In this document: positions 54,140 through 62,996 of the stretch, one piece after another
Position numbering within the stretch: the first letter of the stretch is position 1
Layout: the number at the start of each line of letters is the position of its first letter
Assembly (NCBI RefSeq): GCF_033193315.1
Contig: NZ_CP136187.1
Coordinates: 3,913,501 to 3,977,500, forward strand
Direction of reading: 5' to 3'
Source of the DNA: Agathobaculum sp. NTUH-O15-33
GTDB taxonomy: Bacteria; Bacillota; Clostridia; Oscillospirales; Butyricicoccaceae
Length of the DNA: 64,000 nt
The notes under the pieces: model-generated
What the model saw: only the letters and a program-made list of their open reading frames with translations
Databases searched by the model: none
Told to the model about the DNA's origin: nothing
Position numbers and translations under genes: made by a program

Positions 54140-55867
54140 TTACTTAACGATTTCCTTTGCGGCGGAAACGAGGGCGGCGACCTTATCGGCGGCGTCGGCC
54201 TTGCTCGCGCCCTTGGCCATGATGTAGACCTTTACCTTGGGCTCTGTGCCGGATGGGCGGATGATGAAGATCGTGCCGCCCGAAAGCTCATAGTACAGCA
54301 CGTTTTGGCCTTGCAGCTCCATGGGCTCGGTCTTGCCGTCCGCAAGAGAAGTGCGTGTGCCGGGCTGATAGTCGCGGATGAATTCGACCTTGTCCGGGCC
54401 GACCTGCTGCAGCGGGGTCTGGCGCAGCTCCTCCATCAGCTCCTTCATGCGCTGCAAACCGGATACGCCGGGCATGGTGATGGAGATGGTCTGTTCGCAA
54501 TAATAGCCGTACTTTTCGTACATTTCCTCCATCGCGTCGTACAGGGTCTTGCCCTGCGTGCGGTAGTAGGCAGCCATTTCTGCGATCAGCATGGAGGCGG
54601 TGACGGCATCCTTGTCGCGCGCGTAGTCGCCGCACAGGTAGCCGTAGGATTCCTCGAACGCGAAGATATACTCGTGCGAACCGGTGTTTTCAAATTCCTT
54701 GATCTTTTCAGCGAGGAACTTAAAGCCGGTGAACGTTTCAAAGCAGGCGACGCCGTTCTGTTCGGCGGCGGCGCGCGCCATTTCGGTGGTGACGATGCTC
54801 TTGAGCACCGCCGGGTGGCGCGGCATGGTGCCGGTCAGCTTCTTGGCGGTGATGATGTAATCCGTCAGCAGTACGCCGACCTGATTGCCCGAAAGGGAAA
54901 TATATTCGCCGGTCTTATCCTTTAATACAATGCCGGTGCGGTCGGCGTCCGGGTCGGTGCCGATGATCAGATCAACGCCGTTTTCCTTCGCCAGCTCGAT
55001 CGCAAGGTTGAAGCCCTCCTTATTTTCCGGGTTGGGGCTCTTGACCGTCGGGAAATCGCCGTCAATCACCATTTGGTGCGGCTCGCAGATGATGTGCTTG
55101 TAGCCAAGGCGCTGCAAAATTTCGGGCACCAGACGGTAGCCCGCGCCGTGGAACGGGGTGTAAACAAGCTTGAATTCGTCCGCGACCTGCTTTACGCAGT
55201 CCGGATTAACCGCTACCTTAAGCACTTCACTGAGGTAAGCCTCGTCCGTTTCTTTGCTGAGGATGCGGATCATGCCGCTCTTGACGAATTCGTCATAATC
55301 GCCGGTGCGCACGCCGGTGAACAGATCAGTCGCGGCCATTTCGCGGGCGACCATGTCGGCTTCCTGCGGGGGCAACTGCGCGCCGTCCTCCCAGTAGACC
55401 TTATAGCCGTTGTATTCCTTGGGGTTATGGCTGGCCGTGATATTGATGCCCGCGATGCAGCCATAGTGCCGGATGGCAAAGGACAGCTCGGGCGTGGGGC
55501 GCAGTTCATCAAACAGCAGGGTCTTGATGCCGCTTGCCGCGAGAATGCAGGCGGATTGCTGCGCAAATTCGGGCGAGAAGTGGCGGCTGTCGAACGCAAT
55601 GGCGACGCCGCGCTCCATCTGCTGTTTGCCGCCCGCGACGACCAGATTGGCAAGGCCCTGCGTTGCCTGACCGACGGTAAAGCGGTTCATGCGGTATAGG
55701 CCCACGCCAAGTACGCCGCGCAAACCGGCGGTGCCGAACGAAAGCGGCGCGAAGAACCTGCTTTCGATCTCTTCCTTATTATCTTTGATGGCCGTGAGCT
55801 CAGCGCGTTCCTCCGCCGTCAGCTCCGGACGGCTCAGCCAGCGGCTGTATTCCGACATATAATCCAT
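54140..55867 (-). CDS. pgcA: Phosphoglucomutase/phosphomannomutase
   Basis: 575 aa. Phospho-Ser loop TASHNPKEYNGYK, metal loop DPDADRTGIV, sugar-binding FAFEESYGYLCGD and phosphate-binding RPSGTEPKVKVY are all intact. AFDSRHFSPEFAQ and APLSFGTAGLRGVLG complete the alpha-D-phosphohexomutase pattern. Interconverts glucose 1- and 6-phosphate for wall polymers and glycogen. A promoter TTGCAT-16-TATAAT lies upstream on the minus strand (55914-55941). Confidence 0.95.
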   Translation of the reverse strand: MDYMSEYSRWLSRPELTAEERAELTAIKDNKEEIESRFFAPLSFGTAGLRGVLGVGLYRMNRFTVGQATQGLANLVVAGGKQQMERGVAIAFDSRHFSPEFAQQSACILAASGIKTLLFDELRPTPELSFAIRHYGCIAGINITASHNPKEYNGYKVYWEDGAQLPPQEADMVAREMAATDLFTGVRTGDYDEFVKSGMIRILSKETDEAYLSEVLKVAVNPDCVKQVADEFKLVYTPFHGAGYRLVPEILQRLGYKHIICEPHQMVIDGDFPTVKSPNPENKEGFNLAIELAKENGVDLIIGTDPDADRTGIVLKDKTGEYISLSGNQVGVLLTDYIITAKKLTGTMPRHPAVLKSIVTTEMARAAAEQNGVACFETFTGFKFLAEKIKEFENTGSHEYIFAFEESYGYLCGDYARDKDAVTASMLIAEMAAYYRTQGKTLYDAMEEMYEKYGYYCEQTISITMPGVSGLQRMKELMEELRQTPLQQVGPDKVEFIRDYQPGTRTSLADGKTEPMELQGQNVLYYELSGGTIFIIRPSGTEPKVKVYIMAKGASKADAADKVAALVSAAKEIVK

Positions 55868-55913
55868 GTGCTGTTCACCTCATCCATTTATTTGGCGCAA
55901 TGCCACTATGTAA

Positions 55914-55941
55914 ATTATACAATATCTGTGTGTCAATGCAA
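55914..55941 (-). promoter_or_regulatory. pgcA promoter
   Basis: On the minus strand TTGCAT (55936-55941), 16-bp spacer, TATAAT (55914-55919). The rest of the 279-bp gap to the integrase holds the element at 56086-56117. Confidence 0.6.
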
Positions 55942-56085
55942 GGGGTTTTGCGCGAGTTTGTGAGATTGACCGAACAGAAGCGGAATATTGCATAAATAGG
56001 ACCAGCGTTTTTTGGGCAGTAAGTAAAAATGCCAATAGGGACGCTGAAAAAATACCTTTGTCCGTGCGATAAATTAGGCTATTTA

Positions 56086-56117
56086 TGCTACAATTAATTT
56101 TGTCACGTTCGACAAAA
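56086..56117 (+). promoter_or_regulatory. Integrase promoter with downstream operator-like dyad
   Basis: TGCTACAAT (TACAAT at 56089-56094, extended -10) followed at once by a perfect inverted repeat TTTTGTC (56098-56104) / GACAAAA (56111-56117). A repressor bound here would block transcription start. Confidence 0.65.
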
Positions 56118-56146
56118 AACAACATAAAGTGAGGTAAAATGACAAC

Positions 56147-57184
56147 ATGGACAAAGTAAAAATTTATGAGGAGGATGGCTGTATCCACTTCGTTCTGCGC
56201 CCTGAGGAGCTGATGCGTTTGCGGTATTCCGAGGAATCAAGCACAATGCTGGTCACTTTTTTTGACCGGTGGCTGACGCTGATGGAAACGCAGGTGCGCG
56301 AAAATACGATGGATGGGTACCGTTATATTTATCAAAAACACATTCTACCGTTTTTCGGCGCGCGTAAGGTGACGCTTGCCACCGCGCGGCCGGCGGATTT
56401 TCAGGAATTCGTCAATCAGAAATTTGCGGAGGGGCTTTCGCCGACCTCGATCGTCAAGTTTCATTCGATCCTGCACAAGTGTATGAAATATGCGGTATCG
56501 CTTCAAATTATCCCGCTGAATCCGGCGGATAACGTGATGCTGCCCAAGCGCCGCGCGTTCCGGGGACAGGTGTACAACCGCACGCAGATCAACGTGTTTA
56601 TCGCGGCGGCGCTGCATTCCCCGGCGGAGGCGGCGTTTGTGCTTGCCGCAACCTATGGACTGCGGCGAAGCGAAGCCGCGGGTTTGCGGTGGAGCGCGGT
56701 CGACCTGCGCGCGCGCACGATGATCATCAACCACACGGCGGTGCAGTCGGGCGGGCGCGTGATCTATGCCGATAATGTAAAGACCAAATCAAGCTACCGC
56801 ACCCTGCCGCTTTCGGATTCGCTTAAGCGGTATTTGAGCGACCTGCGGCGGCGGCAGAATGAAAACCGGCGCAGGCTGGGCAAGGCTTACCACAAAAGCG
56901 ATTACGTTTGCTGCCACGAAAACGGCGTGCCGCTCCGGCCCGATTATATCACCCGGGAATTTGAGCGGGTGTGCCGCGGGGCCGCGCTGCCGCGCATTCG
57001 CTTTCACGATTTGCGGCATTCGGTGGCGACCATTTTGCTGCAACAGGGCTTTTCGCTGAAACAAATACAAGATTGGCTGGGGCATTCGGATATTTCCACC
57101 ACGGCAAACGTATACGCCCACGTGCCCTATATCGAAAAGGTATCCATTGCCAAGGGGGCCACGCCGGTCATCGGCGTGATGTGA
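56147..57184 (+). CDS. Tyrosine recombinase (phage/integrative-element integrase type)
   Basis: 345 aa. N-terminal SAM-like domain (about 35-125: FFDRWLTLMETQVRENTMDG). Catalytic residues: Arg in TYGLRRSEAAGL, Lys in VKTKSSYRTLPL, His-x-x-Arg in FHDLRHSVATIL, His in WLGHSDIST and Tyr in TANVYAHV. All are intact. No excisionase, relaxase or phage gene is nearby and no att repeat was recognised, so it is a solo recombinase, perhaps a remnant of a lost element or a host-domesticated one. Confidence 0.9.
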   Translation: MDKVKIYEEDGCIHFVLRPEELMRLRYSEESSTMLVTFFDRWLTLMETQVRENTMDGYRYIYQKHILPFFGARKVTLATARPADFQEFVNQKFAEGLSPTSIVKFHSILHKCMKYAVSLQIIPLNPADNVMLPKRRAFRGQVYNRTQINVFIAAALHSPAEAAFVLAATYGLRRSEAAGLRWSAVDLRARTMIINHTAVQSGGRVIYADNVKTKSSYRTLPLSDSLKRYLSDLRRRQNENRRRLGKAYHKSDYVCCHENGVPLRPDYITREFERVCRGAALPRIRFHDLRHSVATILLQQGFSLKQIQDWLGHSDISTTANVYAHVPYIEKVSIAKGATPVIGVM

Positions 57185-57301
57185 ACAGAGCGCGGAACGG
57201 GGCGGCCCACACACTGAATTTGTGAACAAACAATTAAATTTATTGGACATTAAAATAATGGATTGAAAATGCTTTTGAAATATGTTAGTGTTAGATCGTT
57301 A

Positions 57302-57311
57302 GTTAATTAAC
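57302..57311. other. Palindrome upstream of the third Fe-ADH
   Basis: GTTAATTAAC, a 10-bp perfect palindrome 43 bp before the start, downstream of a weak TTGAAA-like -35 at 57276. A possible operator (weak resemblance to Rex half-sites TTAACAA, but no 4-bp spacer). Confidence 0.35.
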
Positions 57312-57354
57312 AATTAAACCGATGGACCGAACGACTGAATAGGAGCGTAAAAGT

Positions 57355-58545
57355 ATGGCGAGATTTACATTACCGAGAGACCTGTATCACGGCAAAGACG
57401 CGCTGGAAGCGCTGAAGACGCTTTCCGGCAAAAAGGCGATCGTCGTAGTGGGCGGCGGCTCTATGAAGCGCTTTGGATTTCTGCAAAAGGTAGAGGATTA
57501 CTTAAAAGAAGCCGGTATGGAAGTAAAGCTGTTTGAGGGCGTGGAGCCCGATCCTTCCGTGGAAACCGTGATGAAGGGCGCGGCCGCGATGCGCGCGTTC
57601 GAGCCGGATTGGATCGTTTCCATCGGCGGCGGCTCTCCGATCGACGCGGCCAAGGCCATGTGGGCGTTTTACGAGTATCCGGACGTAACGTTCGAGGATC
57701 TTTGCATCCCCTTCAACTTCCCGACGCTTCGCACCAAGGCAAAGTTCTGCGCGATCTCGTCCACCTCCGGCACAGCGACCGAGGTGACCGCGTTCTCCGT
57801 CATCACCGATTATCAGAAGGGCATCAAGTACCCGCTGGCCGACTTTAATATCACGCCCGACGTTGCCATCGTCGATCCCTCGCTGGCCGAGACCATGCCC
57901 AAAAAGCTGACCGCGCACACCGGCATGGACGCAATGACGCACGCGATCGAAGCCTATGTATCCACGCTGCACTGTGATTTTACCGATCCGCTGGCGCTGC
58001 ACGCCATCGAAATGGTGAGCGACGATCTGATCGCCTCCTTTAACGGCGATATGGAAGCCAGAGACCGTATGCATAACGCACAGTGCTTGGCCGGTATGGC
58101 GTTCTCCAACGCGCTGCTCGGCATTGTGCATTCAATGGCGCACAAGACCGGCGCGGCCTACTCGGGCGGCCATATCGTGCACGGCTGCGCGAACGCGATG
58201 TACCTGCCCAAGGTGATCAAGTTCAACGCCAAGGAGCCCGCCGCGGCCGAGCGCTTTGCGAAGATCGCAAAGTTTTTAGGCCTTGCCGGTGGTTCGACGG
58301 ATGAACTGGTGGACGCGCTGATCGCGCACCTGAAAAAGATGAATCAGGCGCTTGAAATTCCGTCCTGCATCCGCGATTATGAGGGCGGCATCATCGACGA
58401 GAAGGAATTTCTCGACAAGCTGCCCACCGTGGCGCAGCTCGCCGTGGACGATGCGTGCACCGGTTCCAACCCGCGCGGCATCGATGCGGAGCAGATGGCA
58501 AAGCTGCTCAAGTGCTGCTTCTACGATGAAGAAGTAGACTTCTAA
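57355..58545 (+). CDS. Iron-containing alcohol dehydrogenase (third)
   Basis: 396 aa from ATG 57355, with a GGAGCG site. Cofactor motifs IVVVGGGSMKRFGF, SIGGGSPIDAAKAMWAFY and SSTSGTATEVTAFSVITD. Metal ligands in TGMDAMTHAIEAY and HSMAHKTGAAYSGGHIVHGCANA. Of the Adh type near AdhE C-terminal half and other NAD-dependent ethanol/butanol dehydrogenases. Has its own terminator. Confidence 0.94.
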   Translation: MARFTLPRDLYHGKDALEALKTLSGKKAIVVVGGGSMKRFGFLQKVEDYLKEAGMEVKLFEGVEPDPSVETVMKGAAAMRAFEPDWIVSIGGGSPIDAAKAMWAFYEYPDVTFEDLCIPFNFPTLRTKAKFCAISSTSGTATEVTAFSVITDYQKGIKYPLADFNITPDVAIVDPSLAETMPKKLTAHTGMDAMTHAIEAYVSTLHCDFTDPLALHAIEMVSDDLIASFNGDMEARDRMHNAQCLAGMAFSNALLGIVHSMAHKTGAAYSGGHIVHGCANAMYLPKVIKFNAKEPAAAERFAKIAKFLGLAGGSTDELVDALIAHLKKMNQALEIPSCIRDYEGGIIDEKEFLDKLPTVAQLAVDDACTGSNPRGIDAEQMAKLLKCCFYDEEVDF

Positions 58546-58561
58546 AGTTCAATAAATAGCC

Positions 58562-58594
58562 AAAGCGCTCCTCAAGTTTTTTGAGGAGCGCTTT
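58562..58594 (+). terminator. Terminator after the third Fe-ADH
   Basis: AAAGCGCTCCTCAA / TTGAGGAGCGCTTT, 14-bp perfect stem, 5-base loop, T run. Confidence 0.9.
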
Positions 58595-58667
58595 TTGGCA
58601 AACGGTTGGCGCGCACGAAGCAATATGTTAGAATGGGCTTAGGAAAAAAACCAAAGGAGAAGCTTTG

Positions 58668-59018
58668 ATGAAAAAACGCTGTGTATTGGTAATGGCCTTA
58701 GGGCTGCTGCTCCTTTGCGCGGGCTGCACCAAGGAACAAAAGCAGAAAAGTGATGTGTTGACGCTGGACCGGGTGACCGAACTGGCTGAAAAGGGAAGCA
58801 ACCTTTCGTGGGACGATTTCGCGGCATATGAAAGCGAAGAGATTGGCAGCGGGCTTTACATCCTGCATTATGCGATCGATGATGATTTCTACTTGCTGAT
58901 CGGCGGCGGCAGTCAAACAGAGGCGCCCATGTACATTCGTTTGGTGCGTACGAGCGATAATGAAAGCTACATCGATATCCGAACGGATGACGTGCAGGCA
59001 TTTCTCAATGAAGCATAA
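58668..59018 (+). CDS. Small lipoprotein of unknown function
   Basis: 116 aa from ATG 58668 (MKKRCVLVMALGLLLLCAGC), AAAGGAG upstream. Lipobox LLCAGCTKE. The mature 95 residues have no known motif (SNLSWDDFAAYESEEIGSGL). Monocistronic. Confidence 0.75.
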   Translation: MKKRCVLVMALGLLLLCAGCTKEQKQKSDVLTLDRVTELAEKGSNLSWDDFAAYESEEIGSGLYILHYAIDDDFYLLIGGGSQTEAPMYIRLVRTSDNESYIDIRTDDVQAFLNEA

Positions 59019-59022
59019 CGCC

Positions 59023-59292
59023 AAAAGGGGCTGTAAAAAACTGTTGCAAAATAGAAGAGTACCCAAATGTCATTCTGAACGAAGTGAAGAATCTCGCGCG
59101 AACGCGCGGAATTACGCTGGGAACGCGCGTTCGCGCGAGATTCGCACTCATTAAAATGCCGCTAAGCGGCAGATTAAGGATAGCAGACTACGGTCTCGTC
59201 GCTTCGCTTCTCAGAATGACAAAATTGGTAGCATTCTTCGCTTTGCAACAGTTTTCTATTCATTTGTGAGAACTTATTTTACAGCCCCTTTT
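59023..59292. mobile_element. Nested palindromic (MITE-like) element, 270 bp
   Basis: Three nested inverted repeats: AAAAGGGGCTGTAAAA (59023-59038) with TTTTACAGCCCCTTTT (59277-59292); ACTGTTGCAAA (59040-59050) with TTTGCAACAGT (59242-59252); and TGTCATTCTGAACGAAG (59068 on) with CGCTTCGCTTCTCAGAATGACA inverse (to about 59221). In the centre CTCGCGCGAACGCGC faces GCGCGTTCGCGCGAG. No gene. The GTCATTCTGA-CGAAG motif resembles widespread small repeats. It follows the lipoprotein stop and could act as its terminator. Confidence 0.75.
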
Positions 59293-59311
59293 GTGTTTGA
59301 CGACATAAAAT

Positions 59312-60739
59312 TTAGCAGTTGACCGGCTTTGTATAGTCAGCGGCATGGCCGGATCTTTGCGCGGCCACCCCTTCGGGCGTATGGTTGTTCAGGTGGCGCA
59401 CGATATACACGGAAAGCGCCGCCGCGGCGATAAAGGAAACGATATCCGCCACCGGCGCGGAGTAGAGCGTGCCATAAACGCCGAAAACGCGCGGCAGCAA
59501 CAGCACGAGGGGCACACTTAAAACAAAATCGCGCAGCAGGGAAAGGCCCATGGACAGCAGCGGCTTGCCCAGCGATTGCAGAAAGATGCTGATCGATTTT
59601 TGAATGCAGCACAGAACGATGGTGCACAGGTAAACGCGGAACGCCAGCACGGCGAATTCGTTATACAATCCATCCTCGCTGCCGAAAATGCCGATGATCT
59701 GCATCGGGAAGCATTCAAAACACAGCATGGCGACCGCGCCGACAATGATCTCGGCCGCCAGCATGGTGCGGAACAACTGCTTGACGCGCTTGCCGTAGCC
59801 CGCGCCGTAGTTATAGCCCACGATCGGCTGGCAACCCGCCGCGATGCCGACCACGATGGCGATCACGATTTGGAAGATCTTCATCACAATACCTACCACG
59901 GTGAGCGGGATATCCGCGCCGTACTTGGACTGCGCGCCGTAAATGACCAGCATGTTGTTCATCGCCGCCATGATTATGACAATGGAAATCTGCGTGAGCA
60001 GACTGCTGATGCCGAGGGGCAGGAAATGCCCCATCATACGGCCGGAGGGACGGAAGCTGGATCTTTTCAGCCGGAACGCCTTGGTGTGGCGCAAATAGTA
60101 GACCGCCAGCAACGCGGAAACGATCTGCCCCGCGACCGTGGCAAGCGCCGCGCCCCGCATGCCCCAATGCAATACGAAAATAGCGATCGGGTCCAAAACG
60201 ACGTTGATTAAACAGCCCGCCAACGTGGACAGCATGGCAAAGCGCGGGCTGCCATCCGAACGGATGAGCGAGTTCATGGCATTGCCGAACATGAAAAAGG
60301 GAATGCCGATTAAAATATAATCGTAGTACTCGCTTGCATAGGCAAGATTGTTTTCTGTGGCGCCGAAGCTTTGCAGCACGCCCTGCTTGCAAACAGCCAG
60401 CAACACCGTGAGCAGCACACTGGCCGCGACGATAACGACCACCGCGTTGCCCGCGCATTTATGCGCGCCCTCCGCGTCCTGCCTGCCTTGGCAGATGCTG
60501 AGAAAGGCCGCGCAGCCGTCGCCCACCAGCAGGGCAAGCGCCAGCGCGATGACCGTGACCGGGAAAACGACGTTGGTAGCGCCGTTGCCCAGATAGCCCA
60601 CGCCCCAGCCGATGAAGATCTGATCGACGATGTTGTAAAGCGACGAGACCAGCAGCGACAGAATGCAGGGAATGGAAAACCGAAGCATCAGCTTGCCGAT
60701 CCGTTCGGTTGCCAAATAGCCATTGGTATTTTGATTCAT
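59312..60739 (-). CDS. MATE-family multidrug/sodium antiporter
   Basis: 475 aa, twelve predicted membrane segments. ERIGKLMLRFSIPCILSLLV, NIVDQIFIGWGVGYLGNGAT and PLGISSLLTQISIVIIMAAM are typical MATE repeats. Exports cationic compounds by Na+ or H+ exchange. Divergent from the LysR gene, from a promoter at 60789-60817. GGAGGT precedes the start. Confidence 0.93.
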   Translation of the reverse strand: MNQNTNGYLATERIGKLMLRFSIPCILSLLVSSLYNIVDQIFIGWGVGYLGNGATNVVFPVTVIALALALLVGDGCAAFLSICQGRQDAEGAHKCAGNAVVVIVAASVLLTVLLAVCKQGVLQSFGATENNLAYASEYYDYILIGIPFFMFGNAMNSLIRSDGSPRFAMLSTLAGCLINVVLDPIAIFVLHWGMRGAALATVAGQIVSALLAVYYLRHTKAFRLKRSSFRPSGRMMGHFLPLGISSLLTQISIVIIMAAMNNMLVIYGAQSKYGADIPLTVVGIVMKIFQIVIAIVVGIAAGCQPIVGYNYGAGYGKRVKQLFRTMLAAEIIVGAVAMLCFECFPMQIIGIFGSEDGLYNEFAVLAFRVYLCTIVLCCIQKSISIFLQSLGKPLLSMGLSLLRDFVLSVPLVLLLPRVFGVYGTLYSAPVADIVSFIAAAALSVYIVRHLNNHTPEGVAAQRSGHAADYTKPVNC

Positions 60740-60788
60740 TTGTACCTCCTAAAAGTGCCGGGCATAGCGCCCGGGCGATATCCTCTCT

Positions 60789-60817
60789 TCTATATTTTAC
60801 CGCGCTTTTTCTTGCAA
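60789..60817 (-). promoter_or_regulatory. MATE gene promoter
   Basis: On the minus strand TTGCAA (60812-60817), 17-bp spacer, TATAGA (60789-60794). Upstream (60833-60864) is an AT-rich imperfect dyad, GTTATCATTAAT ... ATTAATAAC, a candidate LysR site in the shared spacer. Confidence 0.55.
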
Positions 60818-60877
60818 GGGAAATTCAAATGCGTTATCATTAATAAAGAAAATGAATTAATAACAGGAGGGCCGACA

Positions 60878-61762
60878 ATGAATACCGTTCAGTTGGAATG
60901 CTTTTTGGCCGTGGCCGAGCATTTGAATTTTGCGCGCGCCGCGGAAGCGCTGCATATCACACAGCCTGCTGTGACGCACCAGATCCGTTCGCTGGAAAGC
61001 GAGCTGGGAGCCGAACTGTTTCACCGCACGACCCGCAGCGTCGAACTGACGGAAGAGGGGTATCTGTTCATTGGCGACGCCAGAAGCATACTGGGCATAT
61101 CGCAGGCGGCGAGAATGCGGCTGAGGCACCGGTCCGAAAAAGAGACGCTGCCCTTTATCCTCGGTTGCCGTACGCCGGGGGAAACGCGGTTTTTACCCGC
61201 GGTATTGCGGCGGCTGATGCGGGCGTATCCCAACCTGCACCCGGTATTGAAAAATGATCCCGTATCGGTCATGCGCAGCCATTTGGAGGACGGTTCGGTG
61301 GATGCGGTGCTGGGCTGGAAGGAAAAGAACGCCGCGTGCCGTTTTAGCGAATTAGCCCGCACCGAAGCGGCGCTGGTCGTATCGCCGGAGCACCCGCTCG
61401 CGGAACGTGCGCAAGCCACGTTTGCGGATATCCATGAAGGCTGCGTGATCCTGTTCGATCCCCGCCGCAATCCGCAGGCCATGTCCGCTTTGCAGCACGA
61501 AGCCGCCGGGGCGCGCCCCGCTTCGCAGGTGTATTTTTGCGAGGATAATGAGTGCGCTATGACATTGGTAAAGGCGGGCGTTGGATGCACGCTCCTGCCC
61601 GATCTGCCGCAGCTGCGCGATCCCGCGCTGCGCTATATTCCGTTTGAAAAGAAAAACCCGGTATCCTTTGGTGTATATTACAAAAGTTTGGGACAGCACC
61701 CGGCGCTTAAAACGTTTATCGAACTCGCCCGCGAAGCGCTCGCGCCGGGCGCTGTGAAATAA
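60878..61762 (+). CDS. LysR-family transcriptional regulator
   Basis: 294 aa from ATG 60878 (MNTVQLECFLAVAEHLNFAR) with AGGAGG upstream; the frame open further back overlaps the MATE gene and is rejected. HTH: NFARAAEALHITQPAVTHQI RSLESELGAELF. The effector domain is complete. Likely controls the divergent MATE exporter. Confidence 0.94.
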   Translation: MNTVQLECFLAVAEHLNFARAAEALHITQPAVTHQIRSLESELGAELFHRTTRSVELTEEGYLFIGDARSILGISQAARMRLRHRSEKETLPFILGCRTPGETRFLPAVLRRLMRAYPNLHPVLKNDPVSVMRSHLEDGSVDAVLGWKEKNAACRFSELARTEAALVVSPEHPLAERAQATFADIHEGCVILFDPRRNPQAMSALQHEAAGARPASQVYFCEDNECAMTLVKAGVGCTLLPDLPQLRDPALRYIPFEKKNPVSFGVYYKSLGQHPALKTFIELAREALAPGAVK

Positions 61763-61765
61763 TAT

Positions 61766-61804
61766 AAAAATCCGTCGGTGTAGTTGTTACATCGACGGAT
61801 TTTT
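61766..61804. terminator. Bidirectional terminator
   Basis: AAAAATCCGTCGGTGTA / TACATCGACGGATTTTT with 5-base loop and one G-U; serves LysR and the convergent secreted-protein gene. Confidence 0.9.
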
Positions 61805-61812
61805 TTTGTTTT

Positions 61813-62226
61813 TTATTTAAAATAACCGTAATCTTCTGTATGTTGTCCAGTTTCCAGTAAAGTGACATTTTTATAGGCCTCTAAACTTATCTGCAGACGA
61901 TAACTATACCCATGAGCTACAGGCCATGTTTTGGTCGTAATACGTGTTGAACGAGCATCAGCCTCAGTTGACCAAGTTTTCAAAGTAACCCATGAACCGT
62001 TTTTTAATTGTTGTAACGATGCATAAAGCTTAACGTTATCCACCCCTATGGTTGCAGCACTTCCGTCGGCCGATACGCTTGCTGTTCCGCCAGATGATAT
62101 ATCGATAGAACCACCTACACTAGTCACATAGTTCCAATAAGGAACTATCTTATTTGCCGCAGCATAACTCATTGCCGTAGCAAATACCAAAATGGCAACT
62201 ACCAATATCTTGTTCTTTTTTTTCAT
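61813..62226 (-). CDS. Small secreted protein
   Basis: 137 aa with a signal peptide (KKKNKILVVAILVFATAMSYAAA). The mature part is beta-rich: YWNYVTSVGGSIDISSGGTA, DNVKLYASLQQLKNGSWVTL and ending YKNVTLLETGQHTEDYGYFK. Resembles small secreted DUF6147-type proteins. Third gene downstream of the ECF sigma gene, 65 bp after the anti-sigma gene, so possibly in that operon. Confidence 0.75.
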   Translation of the reverse strand: MKKKNKILVVAILVFATAMSYAAANKIVPYWNYVTSVGGSIDISSGGTASVSADGSAATIGVDNVKLYASLQQLKNGSWVTLKTWSTEADARSTRITTKTWPVAHGYSYRLQISLEAYKNVTLLETGQHTEDYGYFK

Positions 62227-62291
62227 TTTAAAACCTCCCTAATTTATTCTATTAAAATAAACGAAATATAGGAAGGAAAAATTACAATGTA

Positions 62292-62996
62292 TTAAGAGAA
62301 ATCTATACTTTCTAAGATTTTGACTGCTTCATCTTTGGATATATATCCAGTTAAATGATACATATGTTCATTAATACCCCAAGTAATCGCAATACGATTA
62401 TCCTTTTCAGTAATTAATGCCGGTGTTCCTTGTATTGTAAACTCTTGGACATATGCATTTTCAGTATCTATGGAAGCATTTGACTGTTGTAATTTAAATT
62501 GCAATATATAAAACTGTCCTTCATCATTGACATATTCAATATCAATTCCATCATTTTTATACTCTTGCACTGATGAAACAGCAAATCCGTTTGGTACATA
62601 GGTAGGGAGATAATGATTAAATTCATTTGATATAGATGGCACAGACTTTTGTACTTCAACTTTAGAATGAGTATCATCTAATTGCAAGAAAAATGAGAGG
62701 AAAGAGATACGGAATGCATCTACATTGGCGATAGTGACTCCTCCAATTGTTATAAGTATTACCAAGCATACTGTGAGCCGCTTAAATACACTTCTATGTT
62801 TAACCCACCAAATTCTGCGTTGCTCGCTATGAATTAATCGTTTCATCTGCTTTTCAAACTTTAAAGAAAAAACATGTGGCTTTATGTTATTCGCCCGCAG
62901 TTCTTCTTCTGTTTTTAATTCACAATTCTCGTCCAATTCCACATATTCGTCTAATGCAATTTCAATTAACTTGTCAAAACTATCTTTATCAGACAT
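62292..62996 (-). CDS. Membrane anti-sigma-like protein (DUF4367-type C-terminus)
   Basis: 234 aa. Cytoplasmic part of about 70 residues, one membrane segment LTVCLVILITIGGVTIANVDAF (about 73-94), and an extracellular domain ending YHLTGYISKDEAVKILESIDFS typical of DUF4367. Overlaps the sigma gene stop by 8 bp (62989-62996), which indicates a sigma/anti-sigma pair. Confidence 0.85.
   Translation of the reverse strand: MSDKDSFDKLIEIALDEYVELDENCELKTEEELRANNIKPHVFSLKFEKQMKRLIHSEQRRIWWVKHRSVFKRLTVCLVILITIGGVTIANVDAFRISFLSFFLQLDDTHSKVEVQKSVPSISNEFNHYLPTYVPNGFAVSSVQEYKNDGIDIEYVNDEGQFYILQFKLQQSNASIDTENAYVQEFTIQGTPALITEKDNRIAITWGINEHMYHLTGYISKDEAVKILESIDFS

Noticed and set aside
57299..57320. Rex operator upstream of the third Fe-ADH
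   Set aside because: The palindrome GTTAATTAAC lacks the spacer of the Rex consensus; kept only as a low-confidence site.
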